The notes beneath the pieces are model-generated. The model had not been told where the DNA came from. It saw only the letters and a list, made by a program, of their open reading frames with translations, and made no database searches. 64,000 bases of DNA from CATQHD01 sp965243165. GTDB taxonomy: Bacteria > Actinomycetota > Acidimicrobiia > Spongiisociales > Spongiisociaceae. Below are positions 52,075-60,378 of this stretch, one piece after another; position 1 is the stretch's first letter; the number at the start of each line of letters is the position of its first letter. The stretch is taken from assembly GCA_965243165.1 (NCBI GenBank), contig OZ251535.1, positions 2,418,001-2,482,000 of the forward strand. Direction: 5' to 3'. The position numbers and the translations under genes were made by a program.

Positions 52075-53045
52075 GCACCGGAGAGAACGGCCGGGGCATG
52101 ATCCGGACGGTGCTGGGCGACATCCCGCCCGAACCTTGGGGGCCGACCAACGCCCACGCCCACCTGGTGCTCGGCTTGGAGGACCAGAGCAACGAGGCGG
52201 CCGGCGCGTACCGCGACCACTCCCTGACCCTGGACGACACCCTGCCCGAACTGCGGGCCTTCGCCGGCGCCGGGGGTTTCTGCCTGGTGGACCTGACCCC
52301 GATGGGCATGAGCCGGGACCCCGCCGCCCTGGTACGGGCCTCCGAGGAAACCGGCGTCCACATCGTGATGGGATCCGGCGTCTACCACGAGCCCTTCCAG
52401 CCCGAACGCATCGCCGGCCTCAGCGATGAACAAATCGCCGAAATCATCATCGGGGAGATCACCGAAGGCGTGGACGGCGCCGGCGTCCGGGCGGGCGTCA
52501 TCGGCGAACAAGGCACCTACCAAGGCCCCATCACCCGACGCGAACACACCGTCTTCCGAGCCTCGGCCATCGCCGCCGTCGAAACCGGCGCCGCCGTCTC
52601 CACCCACACCTACCTGGGCCGCAACGCCCTCCAACAAATCGACATCCTCACCAACCAAGGCCTGGCCCCCGACCGCATCGTCATCGGCCACCTCGACGAC
52701 GCCGAACCCGACCTCCCCCTCATCCGAGAAATCACCGCCCGCGGCGCCTACGCCCAGCTCGACGGAATCGGGTGCGAGTACTACTCGGAGGCCCTCGGCG
52801 TACAGATGACCACCGACCGCACAAGGGCGCAGACCCTGCGCCGCCTGGCCGAAGAAGGCCTCGCCGGCCGCCTCGTCGCGGCGAGCGACATCTGCCGCAA
52901 GCGGCACCTGACGGTGAACGGCGGCCCCGGCCTGGCCCATCTCATAACCGGGTTCCGCCGGCTGGCCGAAGAAGAAGGCGTCCCCTCCGAAGTCCTCGAC
53001 CGATGCATGGTCTACAACCCGGCCGCCCTGCTCACCATGCAGTGA
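52071..53045 (+). CDS. Phosphotriesterase-family metal hydrolase, type B copy 2
   Basis: 324 residues from GTG 52071, chosen because it overlaps the previous stop and gives an N-terminus like copy 1 (LIRTVLGD / MIRTVLGD). HAH, STHTYLGRN, IGHLDDAEP and ASDICRKRH are conserved. About 240 bp in the middle (52512-52751) match copy 1 with only about ten differences, far closer than the flanks, suggesting recent gene conversion. Divergent ends may give a different substrate range. Confidence 0.88.
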   Translation: MSTGENGRGMIRTVLGDIPPEPWGPTNAHAHLVLGLEDQSNEAAGAYRDHSLTLDDTLPELRAFAGAGGFCLVDLTPMGMSRDPAALVRASEETGVHIVMGSGVYHEPFQPERIAGLSDEQIAEIIIGEITEGVDGAGVRAGVIGEQGTYQGPITRREHTVFRASAIAAVETGAAVSTHTYLGRNALQQIDILTNQGLAPDRIVIGHLDDAEPDLPLIREITARGAYAQLDGIGCEYYSEALGVQMTTDRTRAQTLRRLAEEGLAGRLVAASDICRKRHLTVNGGPGLAHLITGFRRLAEEEGVPSEVLDRCMVYNPAALLTMQ

Positions 53046-53102
53046 GGTTGTCCCGCCCCTGCCGCCGTCGGCCAGATCCTGATTCGAGGACGCCGCAGCC
53101 GA

Positions 53103-54149
53103 CTACCAGAAGGGGATGTCAGGAGAGGCTTCGGGGCGGTCCTCCTCCGCGGGGTCCGCGGCGGGAGGGCCGGTTTTTCGGTCGAGAGGGGCGCCGGTCT
53201 CCAAGTCGCAGCCCGTCAACCGCTCCGCTATATCCGCGATAGATGTTCGGATGTTTTCGGCGTGCGGCGTCGACTCATCGAACAGTCCTACAGCGTATGC
53301 AGCCGCCCCACAAGCCGCCGCGGCCATCGCCCGAGCCAAGGCGGGGGTGGCGAGTTCGCCATGCCTCACGGCGCCTCCGTAACGGGACTCCCGATGCCAC
53401 CGAGTGATCTCATCGGCGCCGACCGGGGCCAACCGACCGAGCACCTCACTCCGGTGGGGTTCCCCCAACTCCGCACACAGCGCCCCGATGTCGTGCTGCC
53501 ATTCCACCCGGCGGCGGGAAGTCACATGGAGCAGCACCTTTACCGCCGACTCCACGATGTATTGGACATGACCGCACGCCTTCTCCAAACGCACCTGGTA
53601 TTGCTCGAAGGCCCGCAACTCATTGCCTATCCGCCGGTCGCGTACCTCGGTGTCATCCGGCTTGAGCTCGCGGTTGAGCTCCAGCAACCCGGTGAACAGG
53701 TCGTACAACCGACCGACCGCTTCTTCGAAATCGCTGGTCGGCGCAACCATTTCCTTTTCCCAGTCCACTTCGCCCGCGCCCCGGTCCGCCAGAACCACCC
53801 CGTCCCTGTCGATCCAACTCTCCAACGAAGTGGACAATTGCCCGCTGCGCATCTTCCACTCGGGCCGGTCGGTGGCCAGTACATCGACCCGCCGCCCCGC
53901 CTCACCGCCGGCGAGCGCCGACAGCTCCCTCTCCAAGGCGGCCCGCTCCGCGTAATCCATATCATCGTAGATAGCTACCAGGTCGATGTCGCTGCGGCCG
54001 GTGGCCTCGCCGCGAGCCACCGAGCCGAACAGAACCACCCTGCTCACCCCCGCCGACATCAATGCCGCCGCGGCTCGTTCGGCGTCCGCCCGGCCCGGCG
54101 CCCCGCCCTGCTCGGGCTCTTTCCGCTCGACCGCTGTCATATCCCGCAT
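53103..54149 (-). CDS. MNT nucleotidyltransferase-HEPN fusion protein
   Basis: 348 residues. The N-terminus holds a minimal nucleotidyltransferase with GSVARGEATGRSDIDL (G42-S43; D54 and D56). The middle and end (about 180-290) are helical, HEPN-like, with a candidate RNase motif R256-x6-H263 (SRYGGAVRH). In classical MNT-HEPN toxin-antitoxin pairs these are two proteins and MNT modifies and silences HEPN; here they are joined. The Pro/Glu-rich tail is probably disordered. Starts ATG 54149 or 54140; neither has a strong site. It lies beside repeat R2 copy c. Confidence 0.7.
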   Translation of the reverse strand: MRDMTAVERKEPEQGGAPGRADAERAAAALMSAGVSRVVLFGSVARGEATGRSDIDLVAIYDDMDYAERAALERELSALAGGEAGRRVDVLATDRPEWKMRSGQLSTSLESWIDRDGVVLADRGAGEVDWEKEMVAPTSDFEEAVGRLYDLFTGLLELNRELKPDDTEVRDRRIGNELRAFEQYQVRLEKACGHVQYIVESAVKVLLHVTSRRRVEWQHDIGALCAELGEPHRSEVLGRLAPVGADEITRWHRESRYGGAVRHGELATPALARAMAAAACGAAAYAVGLFDESTPHAENIRTSIADIAERLTGCDLETGAPLDRKTGPPAADPAEEDRPEASPDIPFW

Positions 54150-54241
54150 TCACCCGCCCGCCGCCCGATCCTCGACCCACCCCCCGACCAGATGGGCAAC
54201 TCCAAGATTACCCTCACAAAAACCTCGTGCAATCAGGGCTC

Positions 54242-54535
54242 GAAGTTCAATCCCAACCCCAGAAGTTCAATCCCAACCCAAACGCCTCCAAGTCCGCGAA
54301 AATCGGCCACCAACGCCGGCAAACCCGGGCCCATCCCCCGCCGCCGCCTCCTTGAACGAAAAACCGCCGGGCCGCACGAGGCCGCCCCCGGCCCGACGGG
54401 GCCGGAACGAACGGGATCCGTCTCTGACCGCCGCCCTCTCCAGAACTCGCGGCGGTGTTTGTGCTTCAGCCCCCTATAGATACCAAATTGCAGGGCTTCC
54501 GTCTAGGGGTACGTATGTTCGGAGAACATTTCGGC
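54242..54535 (-). repeat. Dispersed repeat R2, copy c, with two ~20-bp tandem units at its end
   Basis: Nearly identical to R2a over about 200 bp. Stem ACCGCCGC (54427-54434)/GCGGCGGT (54449-54456). Its far end is two units of GAAGTTCAATCCCAACCCC (54242-54260, 54261-54280), whose sequence differs from the terminal units of R2a although both share a GGTTGGG core on the element strand. Confidence 0.75.
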
Positions 54536-54833
54536 GGGTCAGGCTCGGAAGCGGTGTTCAAGACGGCCTCCCGCCGTAGCCTCATCCAACCGCTCGGCTC
54601 GGATGAGCAGTTTGGCGGCGCGCTCGTTGGAGGACGAAGGTGACCAACCGGGGCGTCTTGGCTTTTGCGGGCCGGGGCTTGCCAGAGAAGAGCCTGCTCA
54701 ACAACTCGAACAGGGATGAGCACAACCTCCTTGGAACTGCTCATCTAGGATAGCGGCCGGGGTCCGACCAAGTTAGGAGGCGGCCCTTGAAAAGGCCGCG
54801 GAACTCGGCCCGCCGCCCGGAGGTGTCGAGATC
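54536..54833. other. Noncoding gap between R2 copy c and the TPP gene
   Basis: Contains a CACCAACCGGGG-like fragment of R1 near 54643, the 20-bp motif at 54729-54748 shared with 19318-19337, and GGAGGTGTCGAGATC before ATG 54834. No gene seen. Confidence 0.5.
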
Positions 54834-56003
54834 ATGACACCGAACGGAGGAGACGCCGTGGTCTCGGCCCTGCGAAGCGGCGGGGTCACCACCGTGTTCG
54901 GCATTCCGGCCAGTTACACGGTCGAGATATACGACGCGCTGGCCAGGAACGGCGGCGTCCGTTCCATCGTGGCCCGCAACGAACAGGCCGCCGCTTTCAT
55001 GGCCGACGGGTACGCCCGCCGTTCGGGCGGCCCGGGGGTGGTGATCGTTACCGGCGGCCCCGGACTCGGCAACACCATCACCGGCCTCCAGACCGCCTAC
55101 GCCGACTCGTCCCCGGTGGTGGTCATCGCCAGCGACCACGACCCGGCCCAGCGGGCGGCCCACCCGGCGGGGCTGCCCCATGAGGCCTACGACCAGGAGG
55201 GGCTGGCCCGGGCAACCGGCGCTCTCGTCCGGCGGGCCGACGACCCCGGATCGATCAGGGAGGCGGTGGAGGAAACGCTGCGGAGCTGCCGCAACGGCCG
55301 CCGGCCCGGCGTCGTGCTGATCAGCCGCCGCGCCCTCAAAGCCCCGGCAACGCCCCCTTCCGGGCAGGGGCGGCCCGGACGGGCCCACCCGCCAGCAGAC
55401 CGGGCCTGGAATCCGGAGGGGGCGGCCGGGCCGCCGGACACGGCCCCGGTTTCGCATCCCTGGATCGATCCGATCGAAGCGGCTCTCCCCGACCGGCCCG
55501 TCACGGTGTGCGTGGATGTAACCATGGCCCTGCGGTGGATACCCGGCGTGATGCCGCCGGGTCCGAATAGAAGGCTGATGGCGCCCTGGAGCTTCCAGAC
55601 CCTCGGCTGGGCCTACGCGGCCGCCCTCGGCGCGCAGGCCGCCGCCCCCGGCGACGCCGTGCTGGCGGTGATGGGCGACGGCGGCGCCCTGTTCACGCTC
55701 GGTGAGCTGGCCGCCGCGGTCGAGCACCGGCTGCCCGTCTGCCTGCTGGTCTTCAACAACCGATGCTACGGGATCATCGCCGAGGTGCAGGACGAACTGT
55801 GCGGCGGGCGGCGGTTCGGAGTCGACCTGGAACAACCCGACTTCACCGCGGTGGCCGAGGCCTTCGGCATGCCCGCCTTTCGGGTGCATACCCCAGATCA
55901 GTTGGAGGCCGCGCTGCGGCGTAGCATCGGCAACGGCGAGCCCAGCCTGGTCGAAGCCATCGTCGGCGTTGAAGATCTGGGTTCCGGCTCGGCGCACCCC
56001 TGA
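54834..56003 (+). CDS. Short thiamine-diphosphate enzyme lacking the middle domain
   Basis: 389 residues. N domain with catalytic Glu in VARNEQAAAFMADGYAR; C domain with MGDGGALFTLGELAAAVEH...NNRCYG. The roughly 150-residue middle domain of acetolactate-synthase relatives is replaced by a Pro/Gly/Ala-rich linker (about 175-210). This two-domain build is known in sulfopyruvate and phosphonopyruvate decarboxylases, so a related C3 2-oxo acid decarboxylation is possible. GGAGG upstream of ATG 54834. Followed after 21 bp by an aminotransferase, which could supply or remove the oxo acid. Confidence 0.82.
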   Translation: MTPNGGDAVVSALRSGGVTTVFGIPASYTVEIYDALARNGGVRSIVARNEQAAAFMADGYARRSGGPGVVIVTGGPGLGNTITGLQTAYADSSPVVVIASDHDPAQRAAHPAGLPHEAYDQEGLARATGALVRRADDPGSIREAVEETLRSCRNGRRPGVVLISRRALKAPATPPSGQGRPGRAHPPADRAWNPEGAAGPPDTAPVSHPWIDPIEAALPDRPVTVCVDVTMALRWIPGVMPPGPNRRLMAPWSFQTLGWAYAAALGAQAAAPGDAVLAVMGDGGALFTLGELAAAVEHRLPVCLLVFNNRCYGIIAEVQDELCGGRRFGVDLEQPDFTAVAEAFGMPAFRVHTPDQLEAALRRSIGNGEPSLVEAIVGVEDLGSGSAHP

Positions 56004-56024
56004 ACCGGCGAACGGCAGAAAAGC

Positions 56025-57389
56025 ATGGAGAGAACAACGAAATACCCGCCCGCCCCCGAGCTCCCGGTGCTCGTTACCGAGGTTCCCGGACCGGCGTCCG
56101 GGGAGCTGTTCCGCCGGGATCAGAGCCTGCTGGCGGCGGGCGGCTCCGCCGGGTCGCTGTGGTCGGGGCTGGCAGTGGCCGAAGGAAGCGGGGCCATGAT
56201 CCGCGACGCCGACGGCAACTGGCTGCTGGACGCCTGTTCGGGCACCGTGGTGATGAATATCGGCCACGGCCACCCCGCCTTGGCGGCGGCGGTCGGTGCC
56301 CAAGCCCGGCGGCTCACCCATTTCTACGATTTCGCCACCCGGGCCCGGGTCGATTTCCTCGAGGCGCTCGGGGCGGTCATGCCGCCCGGCCTCGACGCCT
56401 TCCACCTCGCCAACTCCGGGAGCGAGGCGGTCGAATCGGCCCTCCGCATCGCCCGGTCTGCCACCGGCCGCCACGAGGTGATCGCCTTCCACAACGCCTA
56501 CCACGGCCGCACCTTGGGCGCCCTGTCCCTGACCGCAGGGGCCGGGCGGGAGGGCCTGGGGCCGCTGCTGCCCGGCGTATGGCACGCGCCGGCCCCCGAC
56601 CCCGCCCAGACACCCGAGGCGGACGAGGCGGAGCGCATCGAGGCGTGCGGGCGTCATCTGGAGCGCCTGGCTTCGCAGGTGCTCACCGGCCCCCCCGCCG
56701 CCGTCTTCATCGAACCCATGCAGGGAGCGGGCGGCATGATCCCCGTTCCGGCGGGGTTCCTGGAACTGCTGCGCTACTTCTGCGACTGGACAGGCGCCCT
56801 GCTGGTGTTCGACGAGATCCTCACCGGCGGCGGCAGGACCGGACGCTTCTGGGCCTTCGAACATTCGGGGGCGGCGCCCGACCTCCTCCTGCTGGGAAAG
56901 GGCCTCGGCGGCGGCTTCCCGCTCGGCGCGGTCGCCGGCCCCCGCCGCATCATGGACGCCGGCCCCGGAGCGCAGCCCACCCACAACAGCAGCACCTTCG
57001 GCGGCAACCCCCTGGCCTGCGCAGCCGGGCTGGCCGCCCTCACCGCCCTCCTCGAAGAGGGCCTGGTAGAAAACGCCGCCCGAGTAGGCGCCCGCCTGAT
57101 CGAATCCCTCCGCCGGCGCCTGGCCCCCCGCACCAACGCCGCCGACGTGCGCGGCCTGGGCCTGGCAATAGGCGTCGAGCTGGTCTCCGACCAGACAACC
57201 CGCACCCCCGCCTCGAACGACTTCATCCGCGCCGTCCTGCAGGGCCTGCTGCGCCGAGGCATCGTCATCTCCAGCACCGGCCCCGTCATGCGGATCACCC
57301 CTCCCCTGTGCCTGACCGCCCCCCAAGCCGACCGCATCGCCCAAGCCCTCGACGAAACCCTGACAGAACTCGAACCAGCCGCCGGCTGA
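56025..57389 (+). CDS. Class III (omega) aminotransferase
   Basis: 454 residues of fold-type I PLP enzymes. Seen: NSGSEAVESALRIARSATGR, the AFHNAYHGRT segment, LVFDEILTGGGRTG with the PLP-ring Asp, and PLP Lys K292 in LLLLGKGLGGGFP, then HNSSTFGGNPLACAA. Class III enzymes move amino groups from omega-amino acids, including GABA and 2-aminoethylphosphonate relatives. Next to a phosphonopyruvate-decarboxylase-like TPP enzyme, an aminoethylphosphonate or sulfonate pathway is worth testing. Confidence 0.9.
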   Translation: MERTTKYPPAPELPVLVTEVPGPASGELFRRDQSLLAAGGSAGSLWSGLAVAEGSGAMIRDADGNWLLDACSGTVVMNIGHGHPALAAAVGAQARRLTHFYDFATRARVDFLEALGAVMPPGLDAFHLANSGSEAVESALRIARSATGRHEVIAFHNAYHGRTLGALSLTAGAGREGLGPLLPGVWHAPAPDPAQTPEADEAERIEACGRHLERLASQVLTGPPAAVFIEPMQGAGGMIPVPAGFLELLRYFCDWTGALLVFDEILTGGGRTGRFWAFEHSGAAPDLLLLGKGLGGGFPLGAVAGPRRIMDAGPGAQPTHNSSTFGGNPLACAAGLAALTALLEEGLVENAARVGARLIESLRRRLAPRTNAADVRGLGLAIGVELVSDQTTRTPASNDFIRAVLQGLLRRGIVISSTGPVMRITPPLCLTAPQADRIAQALDETLTELEPAAG

Positions 57390-57422
57390 CACCGGAATGT
57401 TCAACCGGGCGTCGGAGCAACA

Positions 57423-57998
57423 GTGAACCGCAACGCCTCGTGCTTTCTTGTACTGATGCTCGTGTTTGCCGGTCTGGGCTGGGCATGCGGGGGCGGCAGC
57501 GCGCCGCCGGAGTCCCGGCCCGCATCCTCTTCCGCATCCTCCACCGACGCCGCGCCGGCTTCTGCGGCGGCCGCCGGCCAAGCGGTGAGCCCGGCGGAAG
57601 GTGCTCTGGGCGAGGAGGAGCAGGAGTGCCATCGGTTCACTACCGGGCTCGACCGGTTCGTGTTCGTTCGTCTGCGGCCTGTCTTGGCCGAGGGGGGTGA
57701 GCTGCTCGGGGCGCCGTCCGGCGCTGACGGGGAGGAGGCGGCGGCAGGGCTGTTCGAGGCGGCCCGCCGGCTCGAGGCGCTCGTGGACGAGCTCGACCGG
57801 ATGGGCGTTCCTCCCCGCGAGGCGGCCGACTTGCTGCTCTCGATCCGCCGGGGGGTGCTGCTCTACGCCGCCGGGTTCGAGAAGGGCGGGCGGGGTTGGC
57901 AGGCGGACGACGCGGACCTGATACGGGAGGCGAAGGCGGAGACCTTGGAGGCGGCGGCGGAGCTGAACTCATACTTCGGTCTGCAGCTCTGCGGCTAA
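57423..57998 (+). CDS. Hypothetical lipoprotein
   Basis: 191 residues from GTG 57423 (CGGAGCAACA upstream). Signal peptide with lipobox GWAC (Cys22), Ser/Ala/Pro linker to about 60, then a helical domain with many Glu, Leu and Arg (AAGLFEAARRLEALVDELDRMG) and a C-terminal Cys. Mature Cys residues C69 and C190 could pair. No family recognised. Confidence 0.7.
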   Translation: MNRNASCFLVLMLVFAGLGWACGGGSAPPESRPASSSASSTDAAPASAAAAGQAVSPAEGALGEEEQECHRFTTGLDRFVFVRLRPVLAEGGELLGAPSGADGEEAAAGLFEAARRLEALVDELDRMGVPPREAADLLLSIRRGVLLYAAGFEKGGRGWQADDADLIREAKAETLEAAAELNSYFGLQLCG

Positions 57999-58075
57999 CC
58001 GAGAGGCCCCCCGGCGGGGCGTCTGCGGGGGTAAGATCGGGCAATCGGGGTTCTCCAACCTGATCAGGAGGAAGC

Positions 58076-58999
58076 ATGGCGCTGCAGGTGATGACCGTGC
58101 GGGGGCCGGTCCCGCCCGGTGAGCTGGGCCACACCCAGACCCATGACCACGTGTTCGCCGACATATCGTGGGCGCGCCACCGTTGGGTGGCGATGCCGAT
58201 CACCGACGAAGTCCAGATGACGGAGGAGATCCGCCTCTACAAAGAAGCGGGCGGGGGCGCCATCGTCGACTGCGCCCTCGAACACATCGGGCGCAAACCC
58301 GAAGCGCTCCGCCGGATATCGGAGGCCACCGGCTGCCACATCATCATGGGCACCGGCTTCTACCGGGAGCCCTACTACCCCGAGTTCGTCAACAAATGGA
58401 CCACCGCCCGGCTGGCCGAGTACATCATCGACGAGATCGAGAACGGATGGGCGGACACCGGGATCCGTCCGGGGGTGATCGGCGAGATCGGCATCGACAA
58501 GCGGTGGGTGCAAGGAGTGGAGGAACGGGTGATCAGAGCCGCCGCCCGGGCCCAGCGCGCCACCGGCCTGGCGGTCACCACCCACACCCCTCCCCACACG
58601 GCCCTGCTGTTCCACGAGATCCTCCGAGAAGAAGGGGTTCCGCCCGACCGCATCATCTTCGGCCATCTGGACAACACGCTGGAGATGGACGAGCTGGAGC
58701 GCATCGCCGCCACCGGCGCCTACATCCAGTTCGACCTGATCGGCATCGACTGGATCAACTCCGACCGCCGCCGGGCGGAGTTCCTGGCCGAGCTGATCCG
58801 CCGGGGACACGGGGACCGGTTGCTGGTGGCCCAGGACATGCCCGCCCGCCCCCGCCTGAAGACCAACGGAGGCCACGGCTACCAACACCTGATCGACAAC
58901 TTCCTGCCCATGCTGCGCGCCCAAGGGGTGGGCGGGGACGACATCCACCGGATCACCCGCACCAACCCCGCCCGGGTCCTGGCCGCAGAGTTCTCCTGA
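58076..58999 (+). CDS. Phosphotriesterase-family metal hydrolase, type A copy 2
   Basis: 307 residues, ATG 58076 with AGGAGGAAGC. Paralog of 36496-37410: VMTVRGPVPP start, HDH metal motif, IGEIGIDKRWVQGVEERV, TTHTPPHTA, FGHLDNTLEMDELE, AQDMPARPRLKTNGGHGYQHL. The two type-A copies lie 21 kb apart in opposite directions. It follows a lipoprotein and precedes Fic with a 140-bp gap. Confidence 0.88.
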   Translation: MALQVMTVRGPVPPGELGHTQTHDHVFADISWARHRWVAMPITDEVQMTEEIRLYKEAGGGAIVDCALEHIGRKPEALRRISEATGCHIIMGTGFYREPYYPEFVNKWTTARLAEYIIDEIENGWADTGIRPGVIGEIGIDKRWVQGVEERVIRAAARAQRATGLAVTTHTPPHTALLFHEILREEGVPPDRIIFGHLDNTLEMDELERIAATGAYIQFDLIGIDWINSDRRRAEFLAELIRRGHGDRLLVAQDMPARPRLKTNGGHGYQHLIDNFLPMLRAQGVGGDDIHRITRTNPARVLAAEFS

Positions 59000-59062
59000 G
59001 GCCGGCCGGCCCCGCAGTTTGCCGAAGCTCGGTAGTCAAGCCTCCTAGACGAACACCTTCTT

Positions 59063-59122
59063 TTGGTCAAGCAAACCGACAATCACTAGACTAAGATCGC
59101 GCAGAAGTCCAGCCTGCTTGAC
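59063..59122 (+). promoter_or_regulatory. fic promoter with flanking 8-bp inverted repeat
   Basis: TTGGTC (59063-59068), 18-bp spacer, TAGACT (59087-59092). GTCAAGCA at 59066-59073 overlaps the -35, and its exact complement TGCTTGAC lies at 59115-59122 in the expected leader. Such a pair could hold a repressor, for example the C-terminal helix-turn-helix of this Fic protein. Confidence 0.5.
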
Positions 59123-59139
59123 GAAAGGGGCGGCCGCCC

Positions 59140-60378
59140 TTGCAGCCCGACGCCTTCCCATCCGCTGACCGCGGTGTTGTCCGCAAGACCCTCGAAGGGT
59201 ACTGGGCGTTCTACCCGAAACCCTTGCCCCGCCGCCTCGACCTGGCACCGGATGCCGTCAATCTGCTGGACGAGGCGACCGGCGCCGTCCACCGCCTGGG
59301 CGGGGTGGGAAGGCTGCTGCCCAACCCGCATCTGCTGATCGGGCCGCATCTCCGGATCGAGGCGGTGCTGAGCTCGCGGATCGAAGGAACCAAAACGGAC
59401 GTCCCGCAGCTCCTCCGGCTGGAGGCCGGACAGACCCCGCCCCCGAACGAAGCCGACGACGCCCGCGAAGTGGTGAACTGCGTCACGGCGATGGAGCACG
59501 GTCTGAGAAGGGTGCGCGAGGGGCTGCCGATGTCGATGCGGCTGCTGTGCGAAGTGCATGAACATCTGCTCGCCGGAGTCCGCGGAAGACACCGCCGCCC
59601 CGGTGAAGTCCGAACCAGCCCCAACTGGATCGGCGGCGCCGCGGTCGCCGACGCCGTGTTCGTCCCTCCGCCGCCTGACGAGATGAACAAAGCCCTCACC
59701 GACTGGGAGTTCTTCCTGCACGAGGAAACCATGCCGCTCCTGGTGCGGCTCGCCCTGGCCCACTACCAATTCGAGGTGATCCACCCGTTCCTCGACGGCA
59801 ACGGGCGGATCGGGCGGCTGATGATCCCCCTGATGCTGGTCATGCGGGGCGCGTTGACCCAACCCCTCTTCTACATGTCCGCCTTCTTCGAGCAGCACCG
59901 GAGCCGCTACTACGACCTGCTGCTGCTGACCAGCCAGAACGGTGACCTGCTGCCGTGGATCCGGTTTTTCCTCGAAGGGGTGCGGCGCCAGGCCCGCGAC
60001 GCCGAGGAGCGCACCGTGCGGCTCGTGGAACTTCAGCACCGGTTGTTCAACGATCTCCTCGCCGAGAAGCGCCCCGCCTCGGTCGTCCGGCTCGCCGAGC
60101 ACCTGTTCACCGTTCCCTGGATCACCCCCTCCCGAATCGCGCAGATCCTCGATGTGTCGCGGCAGACCGCCTACACCGCGATATACACTCTGGTCGAACG
60201 GGGCGATCTCATCGAGGTGGGCAGCCGGCAACGGAACCGGATATACACAGCCCCCCGCATCTACGAAGCCGTCTACGGAGAAATCGAGCCCGGCGGTGAC
60301 GCAGTAGCAGCCCGCTCCGGGCCGGATCGATCCGGCTCTCGACCGAGGAAGAACGCCCATGACACCGGCAGCCCCTGA
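59140..60378 (+). CDS. Fic-family AMP transferase with C-terminal winged helix
   Basis: 412 residues from TTG 59140; no ATG or GTG is available in frame after the stop at 59119-59121. Inhibitory motif SSRIEG (78-83), Fic loop HPFLDGNGR from H215, and a C-terminal helix-turn-helix (SRIAQILDVSRQTAYTAIYTLVERG). It belongs to the self-inhibited class with a DUF4172-like or winged tail. Its sequence is only distantly related to the Fic at 2330. The last 20 bp overlap the deaminase start. Confidence 0.9.
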   Translation: MQPDAFPSADRGVVRKTLEGYWAFYPKPLPRRLDLAPDAVNLLDEATGAVHRLGGVGRLLPNPHLLIGPHLRIEAVLSSRIEGTKTDVPQLLRLEAGQTPPPNEADDAREVVNCVTAMEHGLRRVREGLPMSMRLLCEVHEHLLAGVRGRHRRPGEVRTSPNWIGGAAVADAVFVPPPPDEMNKALTDWEFFLHEETMPLLVRLALAHYQFEVIHPFLDGNGRIGRLMIPLMLVMRGALTQPLFYMSAFFEQHRSRYYDLLLLTSQNGDLLPWIRFFLEGVRRQARDAEERTVRLVELQHRLFNDLLAEKRPASVVRLAEHLFTVPWITPSRIAQILDVSRQTAYTAIYTLVERGDLIEVGSRQRNRIYTAPRIYEAVYGEIEPGGDAVAARSGPDRSGSRPRKNAHDTGSP

